Positions 23,763 to 37,959 are shown, counted from the first letter of the stretch. The stretch is 64,000 nucleotides of DNA from Tolypeutes matacus (GCA_026826555.1 JAKSZT010053928.1:39998934-40062933); one strand, 5' to 3'. The notes: a model not told the origin generated them from the sequence alone. A program made the numbers and translations.

Positions 23763-24989
23763 TTTACCTCTGGCCACTGAAGAGGTCTAGAAACAATTGG
23801 CAGCCAAATAGCAATTAGCATCTCTAGTGTCTACATGGCTTGTGGTCCTAAAATATTATATTCCAAGCCTTCCTGAGAAGATGGCCAATTCTATATCCAA
23901 AGCAGGAAATGTACAAGATGAGTCTGAAACTCCTTGTTGTAATTGCTAAGGATGAAACTTTCAGACTACCAGTGTCATGGCAAAAGAACTCCGGAGCAAA
24001 GTTTCCTACAGGGATAACGGGAGCGTCAAAATAGATAAATAAATGCAATTATTGAAATCAAATACGTTGAAATCCATGGATTATTAATGATTTTTAAAAA
24101 GGAAAACAGCAGAAAAATAATGAGCCTCTTTCAAAAATGATAGAAAACTAATAAATAAAATGAAAGAATCAAGCGTTTATCCTGCCTTTCCTATAGGGAC
24201 TTCACCACCAGGTTACCAAATTGTAGGTGAGGGGCAGCATCTATTTATAAAACTAGTCCAGCTAATGAGTGAAGAAGAAATGACAATACTAGAACACCAC
24301 CATGTCGCAATTCCTAATGAATAAATGAATCTAGGCATTAAGCGCAGCAGCTACTGACTACACAAAAAGAGAGACAACCAGGCATTACAAAAAGAGGTAC
24401 AACCACACATGTGACCCCAGAAGAAAGAACTCACCACCACCTACAGTCTTGACAATGGTGTCACACCTGGGTCTGATGAGACCTCTGGATCCAGCTGTGA
24501 ATTTTTAGGATATACAGAGCCCTGAGAAATATGGCAAATAGCAAATGTGATTGACAACTTCTAGACTAAAAATCTAGATGGCCAAGATCAAGTATTAGAG
24601 CCTAGAAATCCACATTTAGATGATAAAACACGAGGAAGGGATTGCTATGAGTCAGGACAATGGTTACTAACTGGGGGGAGCACAGGGATTGAGATTAGGA
24701 TAGGATTCACAACGTTCTATTTTTTGACCTGGGTAGTGGGTTGCAAGGATGTTTGCCTGGTAACAACTCATTAAAATATGTATTTCTTTTATGTGACTTT
24801 CTATACCTGTATTTTATTTTACAATCAAAGGGTTAAAATTTTCACAGTACAGTGTTCTATTTTACAATAAAATGTTTTAAAAATCAACAAAAAAGATTTG
24901 CTCTACTAAATGAATCCATAGTTTCAGATTGTGAGTGTACACCATCTTACACAATTCACTTGAAATAGGATCGCTCTTATTGTGCTTTT

Positions 24990-25460
24990 TAAATATGAAT
25001 AGAAAAAATTAGGAAACACATAAGCAAAATAAAGAAAATCACAATCACTCTTGGCATAGATCTGACAGATTTCTTCTTATGTGTATATGATTAATACAGA
25101 TTTTTTAATAAATAGAATTGAACAGTATATGTTATTTTGAAATCTGCTCCTATTACTTGTAATATCATAAATATATTTCAATTTTATTACATATAATTTT
25201 ACAATCTTACTAAATGGCTACATATCTATTGATTATATTTACATAAATCATATACTTGCAAATATCCTATTGTTGAACATTTATTTTGCATTTTCCAATT
25301 TTTGTTATTATAAGTAAGCCTGAAATAAACATGTTTATAGCTAAATATTTGTGAGTATCCTTAATTATTTTCTGAGGATTTATGTGTCATAGTGTTCTTT
25401 TGGTATGAATTGTAAAATTAACCTTCAGTAAGATTGGACTATTTTATAGGAGAGTTACAT
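24990..25460 (+). mobile_element. Old L1 fragment
   Basis: 'taaatggctacatatctatt', 'cctattgttgaacatttatt', 'cctgaaataaacatgtttat' follow the order of the old L1 3' UTR segment that ends with a small-step ATAAACA motif. Diverged. Confidence 0.65.
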
Positions 25461-25974
25461 TATATAATGAGCTTGGTTTTTCAATGTTATGGCATTACAC
25501 AAAAATCATGTACAGCCAAAAACATTTGGGAAAATTATTAGAATATCCTATAAATCTTAGTATGCATAGTTTGGGGTAAGTTACCCTGTGATAATACCAA
25601 TTACTTTTAGGGTATGGGAAAGTTCATCTGCGCAAACATTCAAGATGTTCTCCCTATGCCAGATTCACAAGGAATTAAGAACAATATTCCGATTACACCC
25701 TCCCATCTCCTGCTCTTTCCAACTCCCCTAGGAATTAAGATATTTTCTTAAACATTTTTTAAAACCATATTTACCATATATTTATTGTAATGATTTTTTA
25801 AATTATGAGCTTTCTCTTCTTGAAGTAAGGGATCCTTTAAATGGGGGAAAATATCTGACTCATCTTTACTAATTACCTCAGGATCTAATCTTAGGAAATC
25901 TGGGAAAAATATGTATTAAACAAATATGTATTGAACAAGTAGCTATTCCCATATGAAAATCACTGCTTACCTTT
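25461..25974. other. Unassigned non-coding DNA
   Basis: No gene or named repeat seen. Confidence 0.5.
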
Positions 25975-26165
25975 TTCAACACTTAACTTTGTGGCAGAAA
26001 TTGTACTGATTTTTTTTCTTGCATTATCTCATTTAATACATTATGGTGTTTGTATCATTACTATACTCTTTTTACAGATGGAAAACTAAGTCTCAGTAAG
26101 TAGCAGAAGTAGGATATGTATCTAGGTTGTCTGACTCCAGAGTCCATTCTTAACTGATATTGATT
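25975..26165 (-). repeat. MIR SINE
   Basis: Reverse MIR: 'ctttttacagatggaaaact' followed by 'tgactccagagtccattctt'. Both anchors are in the expected order. Confidence 0.8.
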
Positions 26166-29100
26166 TTAAAGAGAACCTTAGAGTTATTTCTGCTTGTTTG
26201 TTTTTTTAAGAATGAAAACAGGTCTGTTCTGTAAAAAGTTATTCAGCATAATATAGGCCTAAACTTATTTGTAATTAATTCACAAATGTAGTTCGTTTTT
26301 AAGTTTTCTTTCTAGTCTCTCAAATTAGCATATGGTAATGTATATTCTAATCACGCCAAGGTGGACTGATAATCAAATGAAGTGCAACACCTTTGACTTA
26401 ACTGAGAAGTAAAACTGACCTCTGTCCTATTAATAATTTTAAGAGCAGGTTTTGAAACTTGAAGGTTTTTTGTTTTGTTTTGACTTTCTGTTTGTCTACA
26501 CTTGCTCCAAATTGTAGTCTTGGAAGTCATGCATTTCACATTGGAAGAACAAGGCAAATTATTACATTAACAAATAAGCGTTTTATGTGTATTTAGCTCT
26601 TGCTTTGTAATGAGAGACAGCTCTCAAATTTTGGTGTATGATCACAGAGCAAGCTCTATGATTTTGTTTGGGGGAAACAGGAAAAAGTACACTTAATCTC
26701 TAGCAATAACCGACCACAATTTCTCAGTTTTCACTTTTATGATTTCATTATAATTCCTAGATGTTTAGACATACTGCATCTTTTGTCTAAACATGCATCT
26801 TTTGTTTGTTCACTGTGTTTTTTTCTCTTGATATTATGGTTTGTTCTTTAATTCCTCTTATATTGGGACATACAATTTGTGTTTTTAAGATTTTGGTTGC
26901 TATCTTGCTGAAATAAGTATTACTATGTCTCAAACTTGATTTTTTTTCTAAACGTCTTATTTAAAAAAAAAAAAATGCTAAAAGCATACTTCTAAGTCAG
27001 AGCCTATATTATGGTGTGAGACTTGGGATATTTTTTACTTCACATTGAATATAGCCAGATACCCAAGAAATCTGTGATGATGGTCACTGGGTGCAGGTGA
27101 GCAGGGCCTGACCCTGCCCATCCAGGGCTTTTGATTTGGACAAGTGGCTAACTTCCTTGTGATCTCCTTGCCCTTATCAGCTAAATTCATTTAATATGGG
27201 TTCTGATTATATCTTAGGAATCATCTTTTTCAAGGTAAAAACTTACTGCATTTGTCCCTTTCCATAAAAAGAGCATTGTGGGGATCAGGAATCCCTAGGG
27301 TTCATTTTGTTGTCTGGGATGCTAGTTTCTATCGTTCACCTCTCTTGACTCTCAATCCTTTGTGACCCGTCTCACAGATTTTAATGAGACCTTAACAAAT
27401 GTATGTAAAAATTTTTCATATTGAAATTATATGAACATTTGATAGAATAAAACTTTGTTAGTTTGATATTTTAAGGAATTGAAACCTAGCAATCTTGCTG
27501 GAGAAAAAAGAATTGGTCTCCAGCTGCCTTTTGAGAGAATTTGGTGACAGTAGAATGGGAAAGGAACTCTGAGGGAATGTGAGTTGTCACAACAAAGATA
27601 AGTTTTTGCAAATTTACATCTCATGTAGGCTTCAAATTCTTTGCAGCAATGCCAGTTGGCTTTCATTAACTGAAATGATATAAGAGCTGCTGGCCACCTA
27701 AACTAAGCTGTGCTCAGAATACCCAGGGTCAAGCTAATGAGGTTCAGTTATAGAGCTTTTCTTTCAGTGTGAAGGAAAAAATGTACAGGGCTTCTACACA
27801 CTAAAGAAAAACATATTGGCTTCAACTAGTATTCATTCAGTCTGTTGCCAAACTTCCAATGAAATTAAAATTCATACAATCTGAATTTTATTCAAAGAGG
27901 ATATCCTAATAGAGTAATCCTTCACTTTGTTCTATTCAACTGTCTTAAAAATATACTATTTCTCAACCAGCTATGTTGCTTGGTTAAAATAATGTTAAAA
28001 ATATATTTTGTTTCTGCACTGATATTAAAATTTTAAATTTAAAGTTTTAAAAAAGCAGGTCTGTTTATAGCTTTGTTCTATATAAGTCAGTAAGAGTTTG
28101 CCTAATGTTTTCCAGACTACTTAATATAAAATGACTAAAAATAAAAGGGAGAAACCAATTGAATTTAGGGAAGCTATTTCTTTCAGAAGAGATGACACTA
28201 ATTTGGCTAAATTTTTCATCCTTGATAATTATATACTTGGAATAAATTTAATTGTTGTTAAATTGCCTCTTCTACTGTCAACTGGAATGTAGGCAGAACA
28301 AATGTCAACAGAAGAGATGGAAAACAAAGGACATATAAAAAATGAAGCAGTTATTGTCTCAGTATCTTCTCCAAGACTCCCTGATTAGAGCTGGATATTT
28401 AGAGAAACTCATAATCTATACACAGACTAGAAAAATTAATTCTGTTTTTTTTTTTTTTTGGATGAAAAATGTCTGCTATCTTTGCATTTATATCCCATAG
28501 AATCACATCCTAAATGGGAATTCAGATCTGAAGTCGGTACAGAAGGCAAAAAACATTTATAGTCAAAATTAATGGTAAGATCTCTTACATAAGTACTACA
28601 TTAAAGAATAAAGTACTATCTCTCAAGTACGTCTGTCCAACACAGCCATTTGTTTTTCCTACAGATTTGGGATAGTTCGCCATTTCTTTGAGTATCGGAT
28701 TTATTATTAGCTTGTGTTTAGAAGCCAAGCTAGATGAAAAAGAGGTAGATAGTTTCAAGCACTAAAATCACTTTTCATATCATGAGTGGTTCACAGTCTG
28801 AGAAGAAACAGGTAGCACAACCCAGATGGGGAATAGTTTCTGCTCAGGTCTCTTCTCATGGTCATTCCTGATGACTAAACAAATCCCATACTAAATCTCT
28901 CTCTCGAGCTCTCTTTCTCTCTCTGTCTAGGCTGTATAGTTAAATTTGCAAGTTGGAATTCAGTATTCTGCAGTTTGCACACTAGTTTGTACTTTGTACT
29001 TTATTTTAGTTTTCCCAAAAGTACGTGATTTTGGAGACTTTATTTTATTGTGTTTCTTTCAATTTTCTGAGAGTTTCAAATATATGTATATTATTGCCCT

Positions 29101-29475
29101 TTCACTGACCTAAAATTAATTTTTAATTTTGGGGTATATTAGATACAATACGTAAATTTGTTAGCTCATAAAAATATCAGACTTAGTTTACTAAGTATAG
29201 AAATGTAGTTCATTTGGTCAAATAATGCATACTAATTTAATTTACCCTTGAGTCTGTTTAAATTTAGTTATAAATGCAGGTATGAACTGCTTACTTTAAG
29301 GAACTTGCATCATATTCCTAACTCCTTTTAGAAAAGGCAAAACATGGAACAAAACCTGCTCTCAATATGAAAAGAAAAATAGAGAAATTTCATATTGGAC
29401 CAAATGCCTCCATCGTGTCAAGCATTTATGGAAATTGCTCATTTTAAAAGAGAAAGTGAGGACCCAGGAAGTGTT
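26166..29475. other. Unassigned AT-rich non-coding DNA
   Basis: About 3.3 kb with no supported gene. T tracts occur near 28445-28461, and a CT run near 28900-28925. Short open frames are AT-biased and unplaced. Confidence 0.5.
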
Positions 29476-29502
29476 TTGTTGTTGTTGTTGTTGTTGTTGT
29501 TG
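29476..29502. repeat. (TTG)n microsatellite
   Basis: Nine uninterrupted TTG units. Confidence 0.95.
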
Positions 29503-32500
29503 TTTTAATAAACTGTCTCTTTTAACTGCTACAAGAGTAAATGAATACTATTAGCAAACTCCCCTCCAGCATCAGTGTTCTGAGATCTAGTTAGTTGGAC
29601 AGTAGCATCTCTACCAACTTGTATAGCAAAATTTAATATATAGCAGCCCACAAGCAGAAAAGTCACTCAATTCTTCATTTTCTTATTTAACAGTCACTGA
29701 AGCAGAAATGCTGTTACTTCTATTTAAGCACTATGGCACCTGGCTGATCCTCACTGTACATGTATTGCAATTGTTCCTAAATAGTTTTGATGTAAAAACT
29801 TCATATTCGTGGCTTTATAAATAATTACTATTTAAAAAGGAAGCAATAAAAGAATATCTTGTTTAAATATTTTATTCATCTTTCTAAACATAATCTTAAA
29901 ATATAAACCCATGTAGTTTCCAAGCAAAAAGAGCAGAATTGTTATGAATTGTTTCATTTATTTATTTTTAAGCATGACTACAGACTGCGATTTTATTGCC
30001 ACCATGCTCAGACTTTTACAGAAATACCTCAGTGATTATTTTACAACCCTTTCCTTTTCTTCTTTCCCTGCAATTTTTTTCTTTCCCTGACAAAGGATAT
30101 AGAATTGGCTAAAGGAAAATGTGTGATTTTGCTATTCAGTTACATCTTCCACATTTTTACTTGCAAATTAAGCCAACAGAACACAACTTTCCACTAAGGT
30201 GGAATTTAATTTACCACTTTATTTATTTTGTTCTAAAGACTCTTCTGATGCAGCTAATAATTAACAGATTAATTTCAGATGTCCCCACTTTCCTAGTCTC
30301 TGAATTACACTTAATTTAATTGTTTAATAATCTGCGCACCCATGCATGCAAAGTTAATATTCTACTGCATTAGGAGTATCTGTATGTGTACTTTATAGTG
30401 CAGTTTATTTACAGAGGAAAGCTGTTCAAAATTTCTAAACATTAAATGCCTATATTTTATCATCTGGCCATATATTTCTGCCATACAAATACTACCTATA
30501 TTTTACCATATTTTATCATATGATTCCTAGATGCATATATCCAAAAGGATTTATCAGGGAGTGGTTATGTAAGGTACATATATAATTAGTTCATCCCTTC
30601 AACCTTTTATGAATTTCTGCAGAAATTAATTTTAACAGATTATTGCTTGTTAGGGTATTCCACACTTTTCCTAGTATCCCTAGAAATCTATAAACTATAG
30701 AACCAACTTTCTTCCTGCAATGTAATACTAAGAAGTTAATTAACAGAAAATGCCACATAACATATATAATCCGGTATTAATATTCCCTCTCTTCTGGAAG
30801 ACTATAAAAAGCTCCGAAGTTTCCTGCTACTTCCAGACTCTTTTTCCATGCCCCAGCTCACCAATCATTCATCTTTTTGAAGCACAACCCTTTCAATGCC
30901 TCCCCATTTTTTAGGAGATTAGATAAAATTCTAAGGAAGTGTTTAGATGCTGAAGAATCCTGTGAAAATTTCCTCCACAAAATTCATTCCTCTCTCCACT
31001 TCGAGATGTTCTTCTGTTTTTCTTTTATTTAGTATTTGTCTTTTTATTACATTTGACCTCCTGTTGTAGAACTTGTCTAAAGGAGTAGCCTTTATTTCTC
31101 TCCATGGCCCAAACTGGAAGCATCTTCATCAGAACTTCACATACCAATGTCAATGAGCCCTGGAGAGAGGCAAAAGACTATCTATCTTCCTGCTATTTCA
31201 AGGATATGTGTTTGTATTCAGTCCAGGGGCTGCTTTCTTCCAAGCATCTTTGGGTATGGCCACCACGAAGATTCTCCAGTCACACATTTTCTGTCCTTAA
31301 CTGTAAACCCACGAACACATGTTAATTCTATTACATGGGATTATACCCAGGGTAGAAATGTCCCTGGATGTTACCACCTGTCTCCACTTTTTCAGTTATA
31401 GTCAGGGAGAGGTTTCCATTCCACATTGCTTACTTTCTTACTTAATTAGATTTGCAGGGGCCCTTTAGTCCTCACAGTTCTGCAGCCTCACTCCCCTCTC
31501 TAGATATCCGTTCATATGCATGTACGTAGAGAGAGATACAGACAGATAAAGCATATACAAAACGATATTAAAATATACAGCCGCAGGCGACAAATCTTGT
31601 TTTAACACTGGAATTTATTCATTAGCACACAGAGTGATGCAAATAAAAAAATGTAAAGAATACAGAGATTGTTTTCCTTGCATCTCTTATATCCTTACTT
31701 CATTTTGTACCAAAGGATCCTTATTAGAAGCCACTGCCTCCCGGGACTCACAAAAAAGCATAAGAATGTAGGTTACTTTCTCATGCCCATCCTTCATTTT
31801 AATTCAACTGAGCAACCCTTCACAGAGACTACTTTTTGAAAGAAGTGTCGGTGGGTCTTTAAAAGGAGAAAAATAAGCACGACAGTCTTGTGAGAGAGAT
31901 CTTTCTTATAGAAGATTCAGCATGCATGACAAAAGTTTCATTAGTAAACACTCAACACAACCAGTGTGGGATAGGCATAAAATAGACAAATAGTCTGAGA
32001 ACAAATTTAGCAGCCTACTTTTTATTTAAAAAAAAAAAAAAGAGGGGAAGGAATACATCAATATGTAAACTCTACTGAAAAAGTTTGTTTCCATAAGACT
32101 ATAGTTAAGTCCCAACTTTACAAATCTTAGGCTGGCATGATATTTTATTTTTCTCATTGTCAAAAAACAGGGTTCAGGATTGGTTTGGAGGATAATAAAA
32201 CAAAATCCTTTGAAGTCCTCCCTTTTTTCTCATCCACCATTTATTCAATGGATCAACCAGCATTTATTAGTAATCTGCTACTTATTTCCAAGAATTCCTC
32301 CTTCTATTCATTCTGAAACAATACATTTCATTCTCTAGTCACAGTCCCATGCCTTCATAAGGAAATTTTCTAACACCTCAGTCTTGCAGTTCCTGCATTT
32401 TAGCAACTCTACATCCTTCGTTTTTACTTCACATCAGCTGCCGATAGTCTGGGCTTCATACCTTGAATCTTGTCATCTCCTAGCAATTATCCACTGCCAA

Positions 32501-33884
32501 AATATTCAGCTTTGAAATGATAGTATTTGACCACAGCTTCTATTATTTATACTGAACCCTCACTTCTAAGCTCTTCAATGTGTTTTTGTTCTCTATTTCC
32601 TCAGTACATCCTTGCTTTCAGAGTATAACATTCTCGTTCGTGCCTGCCTTGCTTCTTTACTCAACTATTTTTCCATCTTTAACAATCTCAGTAATGTTCT
32701 GTGATGTTTCTGTGAATTGAACCCTCATCCCACTGTTCGTCTTTATGATTATGTTGACAGTGTGAAACTCCAAGACTTCATCATTATCTTTCTCCATTCT
32801 AGTTCTTGGTCAGCCAAGTACACATGGAAAAGATGATGAAATTCGCTAAACTATTTTACTAAAAACCATGCTAAAGAACAGGGGTTATAGACTCAAGGAC
32901 CTACATGACCAAGAAGGTAAAATAAATAAATGAAGCAATTTTCCTTAGCACTATATTATGAAAACAAAAGTGCAAGCCTGATAACAAATGATGGTGGGCT
33001 ATCTGCTTAAGTGTGAAGAGACTCATCTTTTACTGTGAAGATGAAAACTATTCACTTCCTTCATTTCTACTTTTCCACCTCAAGAGATCTCTATCTCATC
33101 CTTTGTACTCTTCTATTTCTAAGAAAGGGCATTCCTAATATTCCATGAGGCTATCACTTTTATCGGTACCCCAATTCTAACTTTAGAATATTTCATAGTC
33201 ATTTGTTCCTATCTGATATAGCTTTGCTTTTTGCCTACAAAAATCCTTCTTCATTTGGCTCCTCATCTCTCTCCTTGACATTGCCATGAAAAGTGGTGAA
33301 GGAATAGTGCCCAATTTGAGTTAAAATACCACCTCTGGTACTGAGGGAAATACATGGATATGACCATCACTTGATATTTGTCATGATTCATCTGCATTTT
33401 GCAAAGAACATACAAATGAGTCAAATGGGGACATGATGGGAATCATCAGCCTGAATTCTTTAGTATTTGATGATAGGATTCTACAAAGGAATACTGATTT
33501 ACTATCTTCACTAGGAGTGTGGGCAGTTTCAGAATTTTCTACATTTCTCTTCCTGACATAATAGCTCTTACTCCACAGGCAGAGAATCAATATGAGTGTT
33601 CTGCCAACTGCTAAATATATCCATTTCAATAATGCATTGGATGCGCAGGAAAATTACCATGGAGTGGGTCCATGCCATCATTGAAACAACTGTGAAATGT
33701 ACTTGTCCTAGATCCTGTTTATTTTCTAGATTTCAATAGCCCCAGGGACTATGATAGCATTTTGGTTCTTCTTATTTCAGTGTCAGACAAGATCTGGTAT
33801 TCAGCAGTTCTTGCTAAATCTGGGCATTCCCTTTCTTCTAATGCTATTACTCTGGTAAATGGCCACAGGCCCTTTGAAAACAAA
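29503..33884. other. Unassigned non-coding DNA
   Basis: About 4.4 kb with no gene that I can support. An A tract lies at about 32027-32041. Pyrimidine-rich parts at 32.2-32.8 kb may be an eroded LINE, which I cannot assign. The minus frame at 33381-33629 and the plus frames at 31104-31401 are unplaced. Confidence 0.45.
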
Positions 33885-33910
33885 TGAGTATATATTATTA
33901 TATATACTCA
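33885..33910. repeat. Perfect AT-rich inverted repeat
   Basis: Two 11-bp arms, tgagtatatat and atatatactca, are separated by tatt. It could form a hairpin or cruciform in single-stranded or supercoiled DNA. No flanking element boundary explains it. Confidence 0.9.
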
Positions 33911-36697
33911 AAGTGATGGTTCAGGGTTCCTCCCCAAGGAGACCTGGACACCTCTTCAGTTAATGGACTCTAAATTTGAGAATTGACTCAGATCAGGAAA
34001 TTAGGCAAAGGATTATAATTTTGCATTGATAGGCTGACATCAGCTTCCAACAGCAGACCTAGAATTTCTTTTCTGGTTATACAAGGTAAGCAGTATCTAG
34101 GTTGGCTCTCCATCTATCATATCCCTTTAAACATCATTGTCTTTTCATCTTTGTACATATCTCTGTAATTCAAGGAAGACTGGTTACCACTCAAGTTTAG
34201 CTGCCCATTTTGGCAATTACAACCAATTTGCCTCTAATGGTTGAGTGTTCCACCTGGTTCTGTTCCTTTGCAATCCTTTGAGCTTCACTAACACTAAGAA
34301 GTACAATTAATCCTGGCCTGTAGAGGACAACCAGCACCTAAGTTTTTCAATGCTGTCAATACCCCTTCATTATTTAATTCTTTATTGATTCAGTGAAGGG
34401 AAAAAGTTAACAATGGGTTCTTTGGTCTTATATAATAAATCCATTTTAAGGCTCACCTTTCAGTGTTCTAACCTCTTTCTCAATACTTTGCTGAGATAGT
34501 ACTGGCATCACCAGCTGTTCTTTACCATAGGCTATAATTGCATTCAAACCTCAAGGATCATTCCTAGCCCTATACTGGGACCAGTTTCAGTTGTGCCTAA
34601 CAAGGTATTAACTCCTGTTTCATGGTAGAACTCATTAATAAAATATGCCTTATCCAGGCTTATATTCCCCTCACTCTGATAAGCCCCCTTCATATAAGTG
34701 TTCCTCTGGTTTATGAAGATGTTTGGCCAGAAAGTAAGTACAATTTTCTCCTGGAGTAAGGCTATCTGCTATGAGGAGAGGCAGTATTCTCCCTCTTGGA
34801 CTACATTGAGAGTTGAGACAGTGAGAGGAGGCAGGGATGATCTGAAGAAGGACAAACACCATCCTGAGAGACATCTGTCTCAGGTGAGGCCTTTGGATGG
34901 TCTCAACGTGAAGAGAAGCTGATCCCTAGTGATGGGGAAAGGGTCTGCTTCTTTTTGCCTGGAACGTTCATAAGCATCAGAAAGTTCAGAGTTTTCCCAT
35001 GCTGAAAGTCAAATACCCCCATCTCTGGTCATAAGATTCTACTTCCTTCTTACTTGACCAACACTTTAGTACAGGAGACCTGTTAAGGCTGATAGTTTAG
35101 TCTCCTTTAAACATTCTGCTACCCTTACAATTCAGTCCTGAGCCTCATTTTCATCATAGTTAATAATCCAGCTGCAGGAGATAAAGATAACCTTAAATAT
35201 TGTCATGAAACTTTCACATAATGCCCTGGGTAGACACCTAGGTGAACTAAATTTGTCATTGTCTTTCTTCAAAACACAGGGCAGTTAACAAAAACCAGCC
35301 AACTCCACAATCGTTCTATTCACCTTTGCCCCCATAGATGTCAAGGGTTGTAAATTTGCATGAGCCAATGTTCCCTTTATAACATGTACCCCATTCCGAT
35401 CCACCACAGATGACTATTAGTCATTGCGCACTAAAAGATATTGCTACTATACTCTCCACTTTCAGAGAAATGAGATCCTAATTGCCATCTGGCTAGTGGG
35501 TCATCCAAATCCAGAATTCCATCAGGAAAATCTGCTCCTAAAGCAGGCCCATAGGCAAGGACTAAGGTGCTGTCAATTTTTTTGAGAGATGGTCTCAGGA
35601 ACAGAAATGAGGGAGTGAAGTCAGTGATTCACAAGGGAAAGAAAAGGCAAAAATGTGTGTAAATTAGTTTAATACTGACGTGATCAACTGAGGTTCACTC
35701 CAAGTATCCTCAGAGGAGCCATGTGGAACAAGCCTCAGCATTTTCTCATAGAGGACAATGAAGGGGATATATTCATCCTCTGACTACCATCCCTCATGGA
35801 CTGAGAGTTTCCTTTGGGGTATTAACTCCCTACAATATCGGTTGACCTATAGGCTACTGAGAAGTTTCCCACAGCTTTCGAGGATGCAGACCTTAGAGAT
35901 ATCTTGGCTTAGCTTTGGTGTGGGTCACTGTCAATGGTGCATGAAACCATCCATCCCAGTTTAGGGGATATCATGTGATATAACACAAGGTCTCCTCAAC
36001 ATAATTTAAGTGGCATTTTCTTTGCTCTCCTCATACCTGACCCTCTTTGTGGCATTTGATATTTTTGTCCAATTATACCTTAAATCTCTATTCTATACTT
36101 TCCATGAAAATGTGGCTTCTAGATTCCCTTCTATTCCTTTCTCCTATAAATTCACTTTTCCTCCAAATTGCTAGAAATATATATTTTTCATGTGTAACTT
36201 TCCTTGATTGTATTCATTTATGTCTCTAACCCTCTTCCTTGTAATTCTCCAACTTCAGCTATCTCCTATTAATCTGTATTTCAATTCTCTACCCACTGGT
36301 CCTTTATATTTACCTTCTAGACATCTCCAGCAAGAAGTGCCCCAAACAACACAAGTCCAGTATTTCAAGAAACTGTCTATCTCAGATGTATTTATTTTCC
36401 CACATTTTTTTTTTCTCTATCTGAGGCAAGAGATTTTCAGTTCAGGCTCACTCACCCTTGTGTCTATATCCAAGAAGTGTCCAAGTCCTCTCAATGACAA
36501 CATTTATTTCTTTTGTAAATCTTCACTCCAATTTCTCACTATGTCGATCCTATTTTAGGAGGATTTGTAAAAGCTTTCTAACTTGTTCCTCTTTCCAACT
36601 CATTTTACACAGGGCTAGCCCATTGTTTTCTTTTTAAGCACATCTCTTATTCAGACACATCCTTCTAAAATGCTTTTGGTGACTCACCAACAATAAT
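33911..36697. other. Unassigned DNA; minus-strand protein-like fragments at 34.1-35.6 kb
   Basis: On the minus strand, stretches without stops read like decayed protein, for example LVLAYGPALGADFPDG near 35.55 kb (followed by DPLARWQLGSHFSESGEYSS) and LLGTTETGPSIGLGM near 34.6 kb. They are separated by stops and frame changes. I cannot identify the source; an old retroelement or a retropseudogene are both possible. The region 36.03-36.56 kb is pyrimidine-rich and may be an antisense copy of an old LINE-like repeat; the 116-codon frame there (36208-36558) has no recognisable domain. Confidence 0.35.
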
Positions 36698-36930
36698 AGC
36701 TGGCATTTTTACAGCACCTCTTATAAGCCAAGAGCTATTCGACAGTCTGTATTGTTAACTATTCAATCATCATTATAATTATTATCCCCATTTTATTGAT
36801 GAGAAAAGTGAGGCACAGAAAGGGTAAATAAATTGTCAAAAATTATATCCTTAGGAAGAAAATCAGAGTTCAAACAGGTAACCTTTTAAAAGTCTGTGCC
36901 TCTAACCACTACAATAAAATGACTCAGTGA
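36698..36930 (-). repeat. MIR SINE
   Basis: Reverse MIR: 'ccccattttattgatgagaa', 'gtgaggcacagaaagggtaa' and 'gtgcctctaaccactacaa' in the correct order, close to full length. Confidence 0.85.
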
Positions 36931-37034
36931 TGCAACATAAAACCAGTGACTACAGAATAAAACTATAGTCATTGATGACCTTTTGTAATTTTGACCCAAC
37001 TACTTTTCAGAACTAATTCCCATTTTCAATAATT

Positions 37035-37270
37035 TGAGGACTTACTGCTTCAGATACTGTGTTCAATTTTTAATACACATTACTTTATTTACTCTTCAAA
37101 ATGACCCCAAGAAGCTGTTACTATTAATGTCTTTATTTTTTCTTTTTTTCAGAGAAACTGAGGCTTAGTGAGGAGATAGTATTTGCATAAGGCCCCGTGG
37201 CCGTTTAGATTGCAGAGCTAGGAACTGAAATCATGACCTCCTGCCTCCTAAATCCCGTTCTAAACAATGG
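37035..37270 (-). repeat. MIR SINE
   Basis: Reverse MIR: 'cagagaaactgaggcttagt', then 'gcagagctaggaactgaaat' and 'tgacctcctgcctcc'. It ends where an L2-like stretch begins. Confidence 0.8.
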
Positions 37271-37289
37271 TGCCGGATTGCTTTCATTC

Positions 37290-37720
37290 ACCCCTTACTT
37301 GAGATTAATCGTGAGCTATTCACCCATCACGTGTTTTCCTCCATTCCCAGCCTCCAAGCCATTGCTTTTATATTTTTTTCTTTCAGAGATAATGCCTCTC
37401 CTCACACACTTCTGCAAGACCAAGCCCTGCGTATTCTTCAAAGTTTAAGTGCATCCTCCTCCCTGAAGTCTTCCATCATTAGTGTCTTGGTTGAAAAGAG
37501 TCTCTCCATTTTCTGGATTGGCAAATCCCTATACCTCTCTTATTGCAATATCACTGTCCAACCAGCATTTAGATGACATACCCGCATTTCCCTATTTCTA
37601 TGTGCTCCTCAAGAAAAAGACATCAATGTAAATCACCTTTGCAGTCTTCACAGCACCTAGCACCGTGCCTGTAACATTTTTTGTAGAGTTAATTCATTCA
37701 TTTATTTTTACAAGAAGTTA
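37290..37720 (+). mobile_element. L2 LINE 3' fragment
   Basis: 'cctccctgaagtcttccatc' and 'cacagcacctagcaccgtgc' followed by an 'attcattcattta' end match the 3' part of L2. Open frames at 37233-37576 are inside it and not genes. Confidence 0.75.
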
Positions 37721-37959
37721 CTTATGAAGAGGAGAAAGTTATCACTTATTTTTCGGAATAGACAAGTCCAGTGTGCAGAAATAAAATATTATTGTGAAGA
37801 AAAAAGAAATATAATAGAACATAGGCCAGATAATTTATATCAGTTAAATTCTTAACAAAAATTGATTATGTGAAAAGCAGTCATTAGACAAGAAACCTAA
37901 AAATATGTTCAAGTATTTTATTTGAGAGCTTATGAATATAGGTGCTGCACTCACCCACC

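Larger units (their letters stand above)
21994..24880 (+). mobile_element. Old L1/HAL1-type LINE remnant
   Basis: The A-rich body with 'aatgttatatccagcaaaac' (23174 onward) resembles the ORF1-derived part of L1/HAL1, and the distal part 'gttctattttttgacctggg' (24714 onward) with 'ttcattaaaata'-type sequence resembles an old L1 3' UTR. Frames are broken by many stops. The SINE at 22714-22903 is nested in it. Family limits and internal gaps are approximate, and the first few hundred bases may not belong to the element. Confidence 0.6.

Noticed and set aside
36208..36558. 116-codon plus-strand frame
   Set aside because: Pyrimidine-rich sequence without a recognisable domain; likely chance in an eroded repeat.
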